From NCBI RefSeq assembly GCF_905171775.1, contig NC_053501.1, positions 75,387,134 through 75,451,133 on the forward strand: a stretch of DNA of 64,000 bases. The letters are read 5' to 3'. The notes under the pieces were generated by a model. That model worked only from the letters and a program-made list of their open reading frames with translations. It searched no databases and was not told where the DNA came from. Origin of the DNA: Rana temporaria. Lineage: Eukaryota > Chordata > Amphibia > Anura > Ranidae. Each line of letters starts with the position of its first letter. Within the stretch, counting starts at the first letter, position 1. Shown in pieces: positions 22,225 through 33,020 of this stretch. Position numbers and translations under genes: made by a program.

Positions 22225-23070
22225 GTGTAAAAGATTTGTGATATTTATGCATGTATGTGACAAAATCTAGATCAAGATCATAGACGAAATCAGGTGCCTT
22301 CAAGTCTGCAGGCGTCATTGTTCACTGTTCTTGTTTCCTCGTTTAGAAAAAGCAGCATGATGCAGGTTTGGGGCAAATAGAACATTTGGACATATTTAAT
22401 AACATTCAATGAACTACAATAAACCATAAAAAACAATCATTTTTGTTTGTTTGTTTTTAGGTCACTAATACCATTTTAAGGAGTTTAACAGAAGTGGTAA
22501 TCAGCTAAATGATGAGACAGGGAGTAACTGGAACTTTCAGTTGCAACGTTAAAAGCAATATTGTAAAACAGATGGCAACTAACATGTATACAAGGACATA
22601 CAACTTACAAGGACAAAGGACAACCCCAATGGAACAGTGCTCTGGTAGCAATCTGGGAAGGACCTCCCACAGTAGCTGAGTCTTCTGGAGAAACTGCATG
22701 CTTTTACAATCTAGCCAGGCTGCCAAACCCCTGTTCTGACAGTGGAGGGCTTCTACCCTGGTTGCAGATTACTTGTTCAATTCCCTCTGTCTCATCAGTT
22801 GTGGCTGAGCTCCTGAGGGAAACAGAGAAGCTTATTTTTCCTGGGCATGTTCATGAAACCAGGGAGTTGTCTGAAAACAAGGTAGAGACCTCAGCATTAC
22901 TGAACTGCCTGTCTGGAGCAACAGATGAGCCTCTTCAGTAATGTTAAAGCGGTTAAATGCAGATTCATTGTCATTGAGCACATAGCTCCTGACTGTTTTG
23001 GACCTATCTCTGATTTGGACCTATCAGTGCCACCCATCAGTGCAGTCTATCAGTACCCATCCGTGCTGCA
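22225..23070. other. No gene recognised
   Basis: Unique-looking sequence without supported features, ending with a few CATCAGTGC-type units at 23020-23065. Confidence 0.45.
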
Positions 23071-23755
23071 TAGACATGTGCGTTCCCGTTCGTAACAAAT
23101 GGATTTTGTTACGAATTTGTTCGTTTTCATACATTCGTATCAATTCGAACATCCGAAAAGCTGAAAGAACCAAAATACGAAAATGCCGAAATTACGAATA
23201 AGCAAAATAACGAACAAGCGAAAATACGAACGTATGATTGGACAATCTTACTAAAACACAAAACACCGAAAAAGCAAAAGAACGAAAATGACATCTATAA
23301 CGAACGATTTGCATTCCGTATTTTAAATCCTTTGTCTGTTCGTATTTTCATTCGTATGTTCGTATTTTCATTTGTGTGTTTTGTAAATCCGTTTCTTTGT
23401 CTGTTGGTAAATTTGTGTACTTGTATCGTTCTTTCGAATGGGCACTGGGCAGTGTTGTTAGTGAGTGATTACTTAATATCTTAGCCAATCAGCTTATCTC
23501 TTTTGTGCTGAGTCACATTGTACAGTGTAAAGCCTCGTACACACGATCGGACTTCAAACAAACTTTTCCGTGGATTTTTGTCTGAAGGGAGTTGGCCGGA
23601 CTTTGAAACCGAAAAAGTTTGTCCGATTGAGCGTACACACGGTACGATTTTTTGGAAAATGCTAATTTTGACGTTTATTGGCAAAAAGTCTGACCGTGTG
23701 TACGGGGCTTAAGAGAAAGTATATCTTAAAATGGATTAGCCGCGTGTCGCTATGT
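23071..23755. mobile_element. hAT-like element, copy 2, right end missing
   Basis: It starts TAGACATGTGCGTTCCCG and runs parallel to 14609-15330 with high similarity, including the nested MITE at the same place. Similarity stops near 23755, so the right terminus is lost. Confidence 0.82.
23531..23709. mobile_element. Harbinger-type MITE nested in hAT copy 2
   Basis: AGCCTCGTACACACGATCGG to GTGTGTACGGGGCT with TAA on both sides. Same insertion site within the host element as 15079-15258. Confidence 0.88.
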
Positions 23756-23875
23756 ATGTCTATCCAAGCTTCTATGTCTTTTTGTTAAATAAAGATTAAG
23801 TCACAGCATTAAACTCTCCCTCTCAAAAGCTCATCATTTATCATATGTATGCTGCCATGTCTGGCGTCAGGAAAA

Positions 23876-24124
23876 GGGAAAATTGTATCAAATACTTACC
23901 GTAATTTTCCTTTCCTGATGCCAAGACATGGCAGCATACGAACCCTCCCTCTGATCTTTTTGCTTTATACGGAGAATGAGGGAGGTTGCTCTCAGTCAGA
24001 CTTTTATAGAGAGTTAAACGAGTCCTGTGGGTGGATATAGGGGCGGACCTATATCATATGTATGCTGCCATGTCTTGGCATCAGGAAAGGAAAATTATGG
24101 TAAGAATTTGATACAATTTTCCCT
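23876..24124. mobile_element. Inverted-repeat MITE with about 60-bp arms
   Basis: The left arm begins AGGGAAAATTGTATCAAATA; the right arm (24060-24124) is its near complement, ending TTGATACAATTTTCCCT. Inside, CTGATGCCAAGACATGGCAG mirrors CTGCCATGTCTTGGCATCAG. A direct extra copy of the right-arm start precedes it at 23841-23878. Confidence 0.78.
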
Positions 24125-24320
24125 TTTTTCACCGTCGGAGATCCACACAGACGATAGGAATTTCCGATCTGAATTTTTTCCATCGAAAATAAATAAAACA
24201 TGTTCTATTTCTAAACTCCGACAAAAAAACTCAGATGGGGCCCACACACAGTCGGAATTTCCGTATAAAAAATTCTGTCTGACTTTTTTCATCGGAGATT
24301 CCGATTGTGTGTACACGGCA
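24125..24320. mobile_element. Harbinger-type MITE, left end missing
   Basis: The right end CCGATTGTGTGTACACGGCA is followed by TAA. The interior repeats CCGA/TCGG motifs around TTTTTTCATCGGAGATT. The left side abuts the preceding inverted-repeat element. Confidence 0.65.
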
Positions 24321-24729
24321 TAATTGGCCTAATGTGCATGAACACATAGGATAACATTGAGTTGCTTCTACAGGCAAAATGCAAAACTCCTACAGTGGCA
24401 GTGATTTTCAAGCCAGTGTTTCATGTTTTTTTTAGGACAATCCAGAGACCATTCACATATTTTGTAATCATTCGCTGTATATCCAGAAGATCCACACTGC
24501 AACTATGGTAGCCACTGTAATTTAAAAAAATACTGATTCACAGCAGTCCCTTAAAACAACTGTTATGTGACATTGATATAGGAGAAATTCTTTGGTATAC
24601 TGGTCCTGTTTCACTCAAAATAATGGCATCAATGTATAGTTTATAGCTTTTTATATAACAATAAAACTTTTGTCACTTCTTTTTACGTGTGTTTTTAATA
24701 ATCAAAAACATGACTGCTTTATATTGAAA
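24321..24729. other. Nothing recognised
   Basis: AT-rich sequence between MITEs with no supported feature. Confidence 0.45.
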
Positions 24730-24829
24730 TACAGTTAATTGCGAGCATAATTCGTTCCAGAAACATGCTTGTAATCCAAAGCACTTCTATTTTTTTTTAC
24801 AGGGTATAAAAGAGAAGAGAGGCAACTCT

Positions 24830-25242
24830 AACGTACACGCGATCGGTTCATCCGATGAAAACGGATCGATGGATTTTTTCATCGAATATCCGATGAAGCT
24901 GACTTTCATCAGTCTTGCCTACGCACCATCATTTAAAAAATCTGTTTGTTTCAGAACGCAGTGACGTAAAACACAACAACGTGCTGAGAAAAATGAATTT
25001 CAATGCTTTCGAGCATGCGTCGACTTGATTCTGAGCATGCATGGATTTTTAACCGATGGACTTGCCACAGACGATTGTTTTTTTTCTATCGGTTTTTTAA
25101 CCATCAGATAATTTTAAAACAGGTTCTAAGTTTCTTCACCGATGGGAAAAAAAACCATGGGGCCCACACACGATCGGTTTGTCCGATGAAAACGGTCCAT
25201 CGGACCGTTTTCATCAGACGAACCGATCGTGTGTGCAGGGCA
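24830..25242. mobile_element. Harbinger-type MITE
   Basis: Left ACGTACACGCGATCGG, right CCGATCGTGTGTGCAGGGCA followed by TAA. It contains GCATGCGTCGACTTGATTCT and a TTTCAGAACGCAGTGACGTA motif, the family core in reverse orientation to 12436-12857. Confidence 0.82.
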
Positions 25243-25306
25243 TAAGTGTAGCAATAAGTTGCTAAATGTTGTACCTTCATTAAATGTAACCATATTGCTA
25301 CACTAA

Positions 25307-25577
25307 GGCCTCGTACACACGACCAGTTTCCTCGGCAGAATTCAGCTTCCGACCGAGTTTCTGGCTGAATTCTGCCGAGGAAACTGGTCGTGTGTACACT
25401 TTCGGCCGAGGAAGCCGACGAGGAGCTCGGCGAGGAAATAGAGAACATGTTCTCTATTTCCTCGTTGTTCTATGGGAGCTCTCGTCCCGCCGAGCTCCTC
25501 GGCGGCTTCAGTGCTGAACTGGCCGAGGAACTCGATGTGTTTGGCACGTCGAGTTCCTCGGCCGTGTGTACGAGGCT
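25307..25577. mobile_element. Harbinger-type MITE, GGCCTCG subtype
   Basis: It starts GGCCTCGTACACACGACCAG and ends GGCCGTGTGTACGAGGCT, after TAA and before TTA. The interior is full of CCTCGGC/GCCGAGG inverted motifs. The subtype differs from the GATCGG MITEs and is closer in its terminus to the large element starting at 59085. Confidence 0.82.
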
Positions 25578-25720
25578 TTAGAGGCTCCTTTCTTCTTTTT
25601 TATACTCAGTTGTGACATGATGCTACTCTCATATCAAGACATCGCTTGTATATCAAGGCAAAATTTATTAAAACATTTTGCTTGTCTTGCAAAACGCTCT
25701 CAAACCAAGGTTTTACTGTA

Positions 25721-26610
25721 TTGCAATATGACTGTGACACTATAAAAAACTTGATGCTGTAAAAACCTGAAGTGTGTTAGTTCAAAGAACATCTAATGGC
25801 ACCCTTCAAAGTCAATGCTAGGAACCCCAAATCACCACATGTAGAACTGCTGTTGTGCTTTCGTCTTAAACCAATGGAATAGTTGTCTGAGCTGTGTGGT
25901 TTTGGAAATTTTATTGCTCCCCCCCAAATCAGGTGTCTTTGATGATATACAAAACTATGCTTAGCTAATGCAACTTGTCAATGGAGAAATATAATGCTCT
26001 TTCCTATTAGGAGCCACTTTTAGATTGGCACTTTGATTTTTGTGAGCCCATTGTTTTCACTGCACACCGGATTGCCTTTCACCATTCTGGTGGAGCAGTG
26101 GTTAATCTCAAACCACATTTGTTTGTTTAATGACCATTTCAGGGACAGGGTAAACCTCCCTTTGGATTTGAGGCAGAGACCTGTGCTAATTGTCTGTACA
26201 AAGAATATGTCTCTAATCTCTCTAATGAAGTGTCCACTGTTGCCCTGAGCTCCTGGTATTTCTGTTTTTCTGTCCTTGGCACAGGAACATATTATTGTTT
26301 CTATAGAAACATCACTTGCATTAGCAATCTAAGTCCCTACTGACTATAATTTGTATAGGTTATGTACCCTCCTAGAGAGTGCCCAGAATAGATGGCTAAT
26401 GCAGGCTTACATTCATACCACAATAAAAGATGAACCTTTTAGTGCTCATTTACATTTGTGCAATGTTGTAATGCACCTGCCATTCATTTTGAATAGCACT
26501 TCCAGCACACCAAGGCAACACACATGCATTGCAGCACGCTGTAATGCATGGTAACTTATCATAGTGCACTGTGTCAAAAATTGTATGGAACATCTGATAT
26601 TTGGTACATA
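25721..26610. other. No gene recognised
   Basis: Unique-looking sequence; 26450-26560 contains AATGCACC/TGCATTGCAGC-type motifs that recur inverted at 28985-29100. Confidence 0.45.
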
Positions 26611-26722
26611 CAGTGCCTTGAAAAAGTATTCATACCCCTTGAAATTTTCCACATTTTGTCATGTTACAACCAAAAACTAATATGTATTTTATTGGGATTT
26701 TATGTGATAAACCAACACAAAG

Positions 26723-27023
26723 GGGGTTATTTACTAAAGGCAAATCCACTTTGCACTACAAGTGCAAACTACAAGTGCAAAGTGCACTTGGAAGTGCAGT
26801 CACTGTACATCCAAGGGGGGCATGCAAGGAAAAAATATATAGAATTTTAGCTTGCACACGATTGGATAATAAAATCAGCAGAGCTTCCCCTCATTTCAGT
26901 TCTACCCCTCAGATTTACAGCAACTGCACTTCCAAGTGCACTTTCACTGCAATTTCAAGGGCACTTTGCACTTGTAGTTTGCACTTGTAGTGCAAAGTGG
27001 AGTTGCCTTTCGTAAATAACCCC
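26723..27023. mobile_element. Palindromic MITE with CAAAG flanks, copy 2
   Basis: The ends GGGGTTATTTAC and GTAAATAACCCC are bracketed by CAAAG (26718-26722 and 27024-27028). The uninterrupted Tc1 copies read CACAAAGTGGCAC here, so CAAAG is a target duplication, not part of the element. Confidence 0.85.
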
Positions 27024-27042
27024 CAAAGTGACACATAATTAA

Positions 27043-27855
27043 CCACTTTCATACCAGGCACTTTCCCCCCTTTCTGCCTAGGACAATTTTTAGCTTTCAG
27101 CGCTGTCGCACTTTGAATGATAATTGCGTGGTCATGCTACACTGTACCCAAAATAAATTTTTATCATTTTCTTCCCACAAATAGAGCTTTTTTTTGGTGG
27201 TATTTGATCACCTCTGCGTTTTTTTTGTTTTTTCCGCTATAAACGAAAAAATACTGACAATTTAAAGAAAAAAAACTGATGGGCACTGATAGGCGGCACT
27301 GACAGCACTGATAGGTGGCACTGGATAGGCGGCATTGATGAGGAGCTACTGACAGACATTACTGAGTGGCACTGATTGGCACTTTGATGGGGCACTGACA
27401 GGCATTACCGATAGGGCACTGATTGGCACTGTTGTGGGCACTGATTGGCACTGACATGAGCACTGACAGGCTTTTATTATGGGACAGCTGTCAGGTGTTG
27501 GGCAGTGATTTACAACTTTTGATGGGGGCTGTACTGATAATCAATGTGCTCGGCTCTCCCTGTCAGCGTGAACTGAGGAAAGCCGTTTATCGGCACTTCC
27601 TGATTCACAGTGTGATCAGCTGTGATTGGTCACAGCTGATAACGTGGTAAGAAGCCTCTGTCAGAGGCTTCATACCACGATTGGAGTTGCTGTGTGTCAG
27701 ACTGACACGCAGCACCTCCGATCGTGGCGCTGCAAACCCCCCCCCCCCCCAGGCGTGCGCCGGCTGTGATATCCTGATCACGTCATATGATGTCCAGTCA
27801 GGATATCACAACCACTTTGCAGCCGTCATTCTGCTATATGGCGGGCGGCAAGTGG
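27043..27855. mobile_element. TTAA-flanked DNA element inside Tc1 copy B
   Basis: CCACTTTCATACCAGGCACT at the left and GCGGGCGGCAAGTGG at the right, with TTAA on both sides. It contains the conserved CAAATAGAGCTTTTTTTTGG and GGTATTTGATCACCTCTGCG block, a GGCACTGAT tandem region, and the palindrome AGCTGTGATTGGTCACAGCT. No ORF. Confidence 0.82.
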
Positions 27856-27984
27856 TTAATTGTAAAGTGGAAGGAAAATAATAAATGATTTTCAACATTT
27901 TTTACAAATTAATATCTAAAAAGTGTGGTGTGCATTTGTTTTCAGCCCCCCTGAGTCAATATTTTGTAGAACCACCTTTCACTG

Positions 27985-28962
27985 CAATTTAAGCTGCAAG
28001 TCCTTTTGGGTATGTCTCTACCAGCTTTGCACATCTAGAGAGTGACATTTTTGAACATTCTTCCTTGCAAAATAACTCAAACTCTGTCAGACTGGATGGA
28101 TAGCGTCTATGAACAGCAATTTTCAAGTCTTGCCACAGATTTTCAATTGTATTTAGGTCTGGACTTTGACTGGGCCATTCTAACACATGAATATGCTTTG
28201 ATCTAAACCATTTCATTGTAGCTCTGGCTGTATGTTTAGGGTCGTTGTCCTGCTGGAAGGTGAACCTCCGTCCCAGTCTCTAATCTTTTGCAGACTTTAA
28301 CAGATTTTCCTCTAAGATTGTCCTGTATTTGGCTCCATCCACCTTCCCATCAACTTTAACCAGCTACCCTGTCCCCTCTAAAGAAAAGTTTTCCCACAAT
28401 ATGATGCTACCACCACCATGTGTTCACAGTGGGGATGGTGTGCTCAGGGTGATGGACAGTGTTAGGCCGCGTACACACGGTCGATCCAAACCGATGAGAA
28501 TGGTCCGACGGACCGTTTTCATCGGTTCACCGCTGAAGTGGCCTGATGGTCTGATGTGCGTATACACCATCAGTTCAAAAACCGATCGGTTCAGAACGCG
28601 GTGACATAAAACACACGACGTGCTGAAAAAAACGAAGTTCAATGCTTCCAAGCATGCGTCAACTTGATTCTGAGCATGCACGGGTTTTGAACCGATGCTT
28701 TTGTGTACTAACCATCGGTTTGGTCCATCGGTTCGATTTTAAAGCAAGTTCTAACATTTTTGACCGAAGGACAACGGACCAATGGGCCGTACACCCGGTC
28801 GGTTTGGACCGATGAAACTGGACTTCAGGCCATTTTCATCGGTTTGGACCGACCGTGTGTACGTGGCCTTAGTTTTCTGCCACACATAGTGTATTGCTTT
28901 TAGGACAAAAGATTCAATTTTGGTCTCATCTTACCAGAGCAGCCTCTTCAACATGTTTAAGT
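27985..28962 (-). pseudogene. Tc1-like transposase C-terminal fragment (copy B)
   Basis: On the minus strand 28216-27989 reads WPSQSPDLNTIENLWQDLKI, which keeps the last Asp-containing block and the catalytic Glu (IENLW) of the DD34E family, and then EECSKMSLSRCAKLVETYPK, the C-terminal end. Upstream parts at 28880-28960 cover the TRPKFN-like region. The frame is interrupted by a MITE and the N-terminal half is absent. Confidence 0.85.
28465..28868. mobile_element. Harbinger-type MITE inside Tc1 copy B
   Basis: It starts GGCCGCGTACACACGGTCG and ends CGACCGTGTGTACGTGGCC with TTA on both sides. Other Tc1 copies read CAGTGTTAGTTTTC across this point, which confirms the TTA duplication and the GGCC termini that define this MITE group as PIF/Harbinger-like. 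Confidence 0.93.
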
Positions 28963-29111
28963 TGACTTACTTCTGTGTGTTATGGGAATACGTGCATTAC
29001 TTCAACACATGGCAAATGCATGTTACGTGCATTGATGCTTTGTGGTGCCATTCATTTTATATAGCCTCCTAATGCACTAAGGCAAGATGCAATGCAGCCT
29101 ATTATTTTTAA

Positions 29112-30091
29112 CCACTTCCATACCGGGCACTTACGCCCCTTCCTGCCCAAGCCAATTTTCAGCTTTCAGCACTGTCGCACTTTGAATGACAATTGCGCGG
29201 TCGTGCTACACTGTACCCAAACAATTTTTTTATCATTTTGTTCCCACAAATAGAGCTTTCTTTTGGTGGTATTTGATCACCTCTGCGGTTTTTATTTTTT
29301 GCGCTATAAACAAAAGAAGAGTGACAATTTTTTAAAAAAAACACAAATTTTTACTTTTTTATTTAATAAATATCACAATTTTTAAAAAAAAAACGTTTTT
29401 TCCCTCAGTTTAGGCCGATACGTATTCTTCTACATATTTTTGGTAAAAAAAAAATCGCAATGATCATATATTGATTGGTTTGCGCAAAAGTTATAGCGTT
29501 TACAAAATAGCTGATAGATTTATGGCATTTTTATTTTATTAATTTTTTTACTAGTATTGGCGGCGATTTGCGATTTTTTTACTGTCACCGTGACATTGCG
29601 GCGAACACATCGGACACTTTTGACACGTTTTTGGCGCCATTCACATTTATACAGCGATTAATGCGATAAAAATGCACTAATTACTGTATAAATGTGACTG
29701 GCATTCAAGGGGTTAACACTAGGGGGTGAGGGAGGGGTTAATATGTATACCTGTATTGTGTTCTAACTGTGGGGGAAGGGGGGTGACTGGGGGAGGTGAC
29801 CGATCTATGTCCCTATGTACAAGGGACACAGATCGGTCTCCTCTCTCCCCTGACAGGACGTGGAGCTCTGTGTTTACACACAGAGCTCCACGTCCCTGCT
29901 CTGTCGTTACCGATCGCGGGTACCTGGCGGACATCGCGACCGCCAGGCACGCGCATCGGCATCTCGGGGACGCGCCGGGCGCACGCGCGCCCCCCAGTGG
30001 CCGCAGGAATACAGGACGTCATATGACGTCCTGTTGAATATTCAGAGTCACTGTGGAGCCGTCATTTGACGATGGCCCGGTACTATAGTGG
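29112..30091. mobile_element. Full-length TTAA-flanked DNA element
   Basis: CCACTTCCATACCGGGCAC at the left, GCCCGGTACTATAGTGG at the right, TTAA on both sides (29108-29111 and 30092-30095). It holds the conserved AAATAGAGCTTTCTTTTGGT block, poly-T segments, and perfect short palindromes (GGAGCTCTGTGTTTACACAC with AGAGCTCC, and AGGACGTCATATGACGTCCT). No ORF above background. The best reference copy of the family in this window. Confidence 0.85.
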
Positions 30092-30095
30092 TTAA

Positions 30096-31133
30096 TGAAC
30101 TGTTTTAATGCAATACATGTTAATGTGCAACCTAATGTGCTTTCACAGGTGCATTAACTCACTGCACAAATATAAATGGGCTCTGATTCAGCGCAAATAG
30201 AAGACAACACAGTAACTACAGTATAACAAGAAAATCAATAAAAAAAAATTCAGGCTAATAAAACTAGACATAAAACTATACGTTATTTATAACAATACTA
30301 TTTGAGTTCTATTACAAAAAAATTACATGTAAAATAATTACTACAGCATTATTGCATTGATACTTAATTATTTCATTGTCTTCTTTCTGCATGTTCAGTG
30401 GCTTTGTATAACTGGTTGGTGAGCCAGGTTTTTTTTATTTGTGAGGAGACTCATTACACTGCACAGTCAGGAAGCACCTGTTTATTAAGTGACGAGGGTC
30501 TTATCTGACCTTAGACGCATCAGGTGGCTTCCTTGTTTACACTAGCAGTGTGTCCCCAAGGCCCCCCACAGCCACAACTGCCTGCTTTCCTCCACTCCTT
30601 TTCCACTGTGACTAGCAATCGCTAGAAAGAATATAATTCATAGATTTTCCCAGCATATTCCAGCATATCAATGCCATTTCCTTTTCACTGTTAGGTAGAA
30701 CAAGTGGCTTGGAAATAAACAGGGCAATTAGAATAGTTACATACATTATACCTTCGAATTGCACTAAGAAACTTTGAAAAGGTCCTCCATTTTTGTGTTG
30801 ATGTTTTTAAAAAAAATACCCAGCACCATTTCTAATCTTTTTAAGATCTTAGGATCTTGTAACAGAGAATCATTGAATCTCCAAGAGCAATTGCTAGGTA
30901 GAGATAGGCCAAACACCCACTGTTCATACCAGAACTCCCAAACAGAGAAAAAGTTCTGACCCGAACGTCAAACCCCAAGTCTATGGGAGCCAAACGTGAA
31001 AAATCAAAAGGCTTATATGCAAGTAATTGCCCATAAAAAGTGTACGGGGTCCGAGTACTGCCCTAGGGGACACGTATCAATGCAAAAACTGTTTTTTAAA
31101 ATACAGTTTTTACAGCAGTGATTTTATTGATGC
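30096..31133. other. No gene recognised
   Basis: AT-rich DNA with no supported element. 30900-31080 (CCCGAACGTCAAACCCC) slightly recalls the GAACCCGAAC motif but is not repeated. Confidence 0.45.
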
Positions 31134-31137
31134 TTAA

Positions 31138-31548
31138 CTACTTGCCAACCGGCTCACGCCGTTATATGTCAGCAAAGTGGCACTGCAGCGCAAATCGCTG
31201 TACCTGTACAGCGGCTCCTTTAAGAGGACCTGATGCACATAGCCATCGGGCGCGACCGCGGGGATGAGATCCAGGGATTTTTTTGGGGGGGGATATTTAT
31301 TATAGCAAAAAATATTGTGTTTTTTTCAAAATTGTTGTTCTTTTATTGCTTATAGCGCACAAAATAAAAACCATAGAGGTAAACAAATACAACCAAAAGA
31401 GAGCTCTGTTTGTGAAAAAAAAAGGACGTCAATTTTATTTGGCTACAACGTTGCACGGCCGCACAATTGTCAGTTTAAGCGACGCAGTGCCGTATCACAA
31501 AAAAATGGCCCGGTCAGGAAAGGGGTAAATCTTCGGGGGCTGAAGTGG
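31138..31548. mobile_element. Short TTAA-flanked DNA element
   Basis: CTACTTGCCAACCGGCTCAC at the left and GGGCTGAAGTGG at the right between TTAA (31134-31137) and TTAA (31549-31552). The central part repeats the family block in the opposite orientation to 29112-30091 (AGAGCTCTGTTTGTG). Confidence 0.75.
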
Positions 31549-31552
31549 TTAA

Positions 31553-32516
31553 AGTGCAACAATAAAAATGAAAAATTCCTTTAACTTCCATACTGGGCCT
31601 CTTCTGGCACTCCTCTCCTACATGTAAACATCATAATTGTTGTGCTAGAAAATTACTCAGAACCCCCAAACATTATATATATATTTTTTAGCAGATATTC
31701 TAGGGAATAAAATGGCGGTTGTTGCTTTTACTATTTATATTTATACTATTTATCTTGCTTGCTATTTGCGCAACAATTTTTCAAACACGTTTTTGGGGAA
31801 AAAAAACAGTTTCATGAATTAAAAATTAACAAAACAGTAAAGTTAGCCCAATTTATTTTGCATAATGTGAAAAATGATGTTATGCAGAGTAAATTGATAC
31901 CCAACATGTCATGCTTTAAAATTAAAAATTAAAACTTCAGTACTTAAAAATCTCCATAGGCAACGCTTTCATTTTTTTTACAGGTTACCAGTTTAGAGTT
32001 ACAGAGGAGGTTTAGAGCTAGAATTGTTGCTCACGCTCTAACGCACGTGGCAATATCTCACATGTGTGGTTTGAACAGAGCTTACTTATGTGGGTGGGAC
32101 TTATGTGTGCGTTCACTTCTGAGCGCGAGCTACCGGGGACAGGGGCGTTTTAAAAAACGTACACTTTCTTTAAAAATTTTTTATCACTTGTATTCCAATT
32201 ATGTCCCTTGTAACAGGAATGGTTTGTGACATGTCCTCTTTATGGAGAGATGCAGGAGAGGTCAATAACCCCACATCTCTCCTCCAGGCTATGTTTCTCT
32301 GGGCCCCCGATGGCATGGGAAAGCCAGGAAAATAACAGGATGGCGGCGGGAGGGGGGATGTCCGTTCCCATCGCCTGTAATAATGATCAAGTGTCGGAAC
32401 TGCTGCTATGATCATTCTTATGGTGCACAGAATCGCCAGCTGAAAATGAGGATATTTGAATAATGCCTGTAACTGCAGGCATCATTAAGATATTCTCACT
32501 AAAAATAAAAATAAAT
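31553..32516. other. No gene recognised
   Basis: AT-rich DNA. 32210-32440 includes CTGTAACTGCAGGCATCATT and GGAGAGATGCAGGAGAGG, which look repeat-derived but cannot be assigned. Confidence 0.4.
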
Positions 32517-33020
32517 TTAAAGCGTATTTTGTGCGTGTACTCGAGAGAGGAGCCGGACTGCAGGAGTTGGGAGTAGGCAGGCCTCCCCCAGAGGCAATCT
32601 GCCACCTTTCTCCATGCCCCGGGTGGCAATGGTGGGTGTGTGAGGGGGTCCTCCCACACAGCCCGCCCTACCTTCTCCGCTTTGAAGCCCAACGCGGCAG
32701 AGGGACTCCCTATAAGGGAGTGAGAGGATCTAGCCCGCTCAACCAGCCCCGTTAGTCCTTCGCCTCTCTTTTTAGAGACCGTGTGGTCAAAGTGCGTGCA
32801 TGTTAACCCAATTTTGAGTGCGTGTAAGTGTGGTGGTTTTTGTGGGAGGGGGGTGGGCGTACTAAGCGCAGGCTTACCTCGCATAGCACACCCACCGGGA
32901 GCCAGGCTGAGACTACCAAACTCAATTCACATGTAGCTGAGACCGGGATCCGAACCCCTAGCTGCAGAGGTGAATGGCTTGTCAGCGCAGTGCCAATCGC
33001 GTTGAGCCACCGCAGCTCCC
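32517..33020 (-). mobile_element. tRNA-derived SINE
   Basis: On the minus strand the 5' end reads GGGAGCTGCGGTGGCTCAAC. An A-box-like GTGGCTCAACGCG is followed about 40 bases later by a B box GGTTCGGATCC (complement at 32946-32956), the internal RNA polymerase III promoter of tRNA genes. About 400 bases of tRNA-unrelated body follow. The 3' limit near 32517, next to an AAAAATAAAAATAAATTT stretch, is approximate. The tRNA part does not fold as a proper tRNA, so this is a SINE and not a tRNA gene. Confidence 0.7.

Larger units (their letters stand above)
24732..25718. mobile_element. TA-flanked MITE carrying two nested MITEs
   Basis: The right end is CTCAAACCAAGGTTTTACTG followed by TA; the left is TA then CAGTTAATTGCGAGCATAAT, a decayed counterpart. 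The TA duplication fits Tc1/mariner-type mobilisation. Two Harbinger-type MITEs (24830-25242 and 25307-25577) make up most of its present length. Confidence 0.55.
26611..28962 (-). mobile_element. Tc1/mariner-type transposon, copy B, split by three insertions
   Basis: It starts after TA with CAGTGCCTTGAAAAAGTATT and follows copy A through the terminal repeat and the C-terminal half of the transposase. It breaks off near 28962 without the second terminus. Insertions sit at 26723-27023, 27043-27855 and 28465-28868; removing them restores contiguous Tc1 sequence. Confidence 0.88.

Noticed and set aside
32940..33020. Possible tRNA gene (B box GGTTCGGATCC)
   Set aside because: No acceptor stem or anticodon arm can be formed and a long body follows, so it is a SINE.
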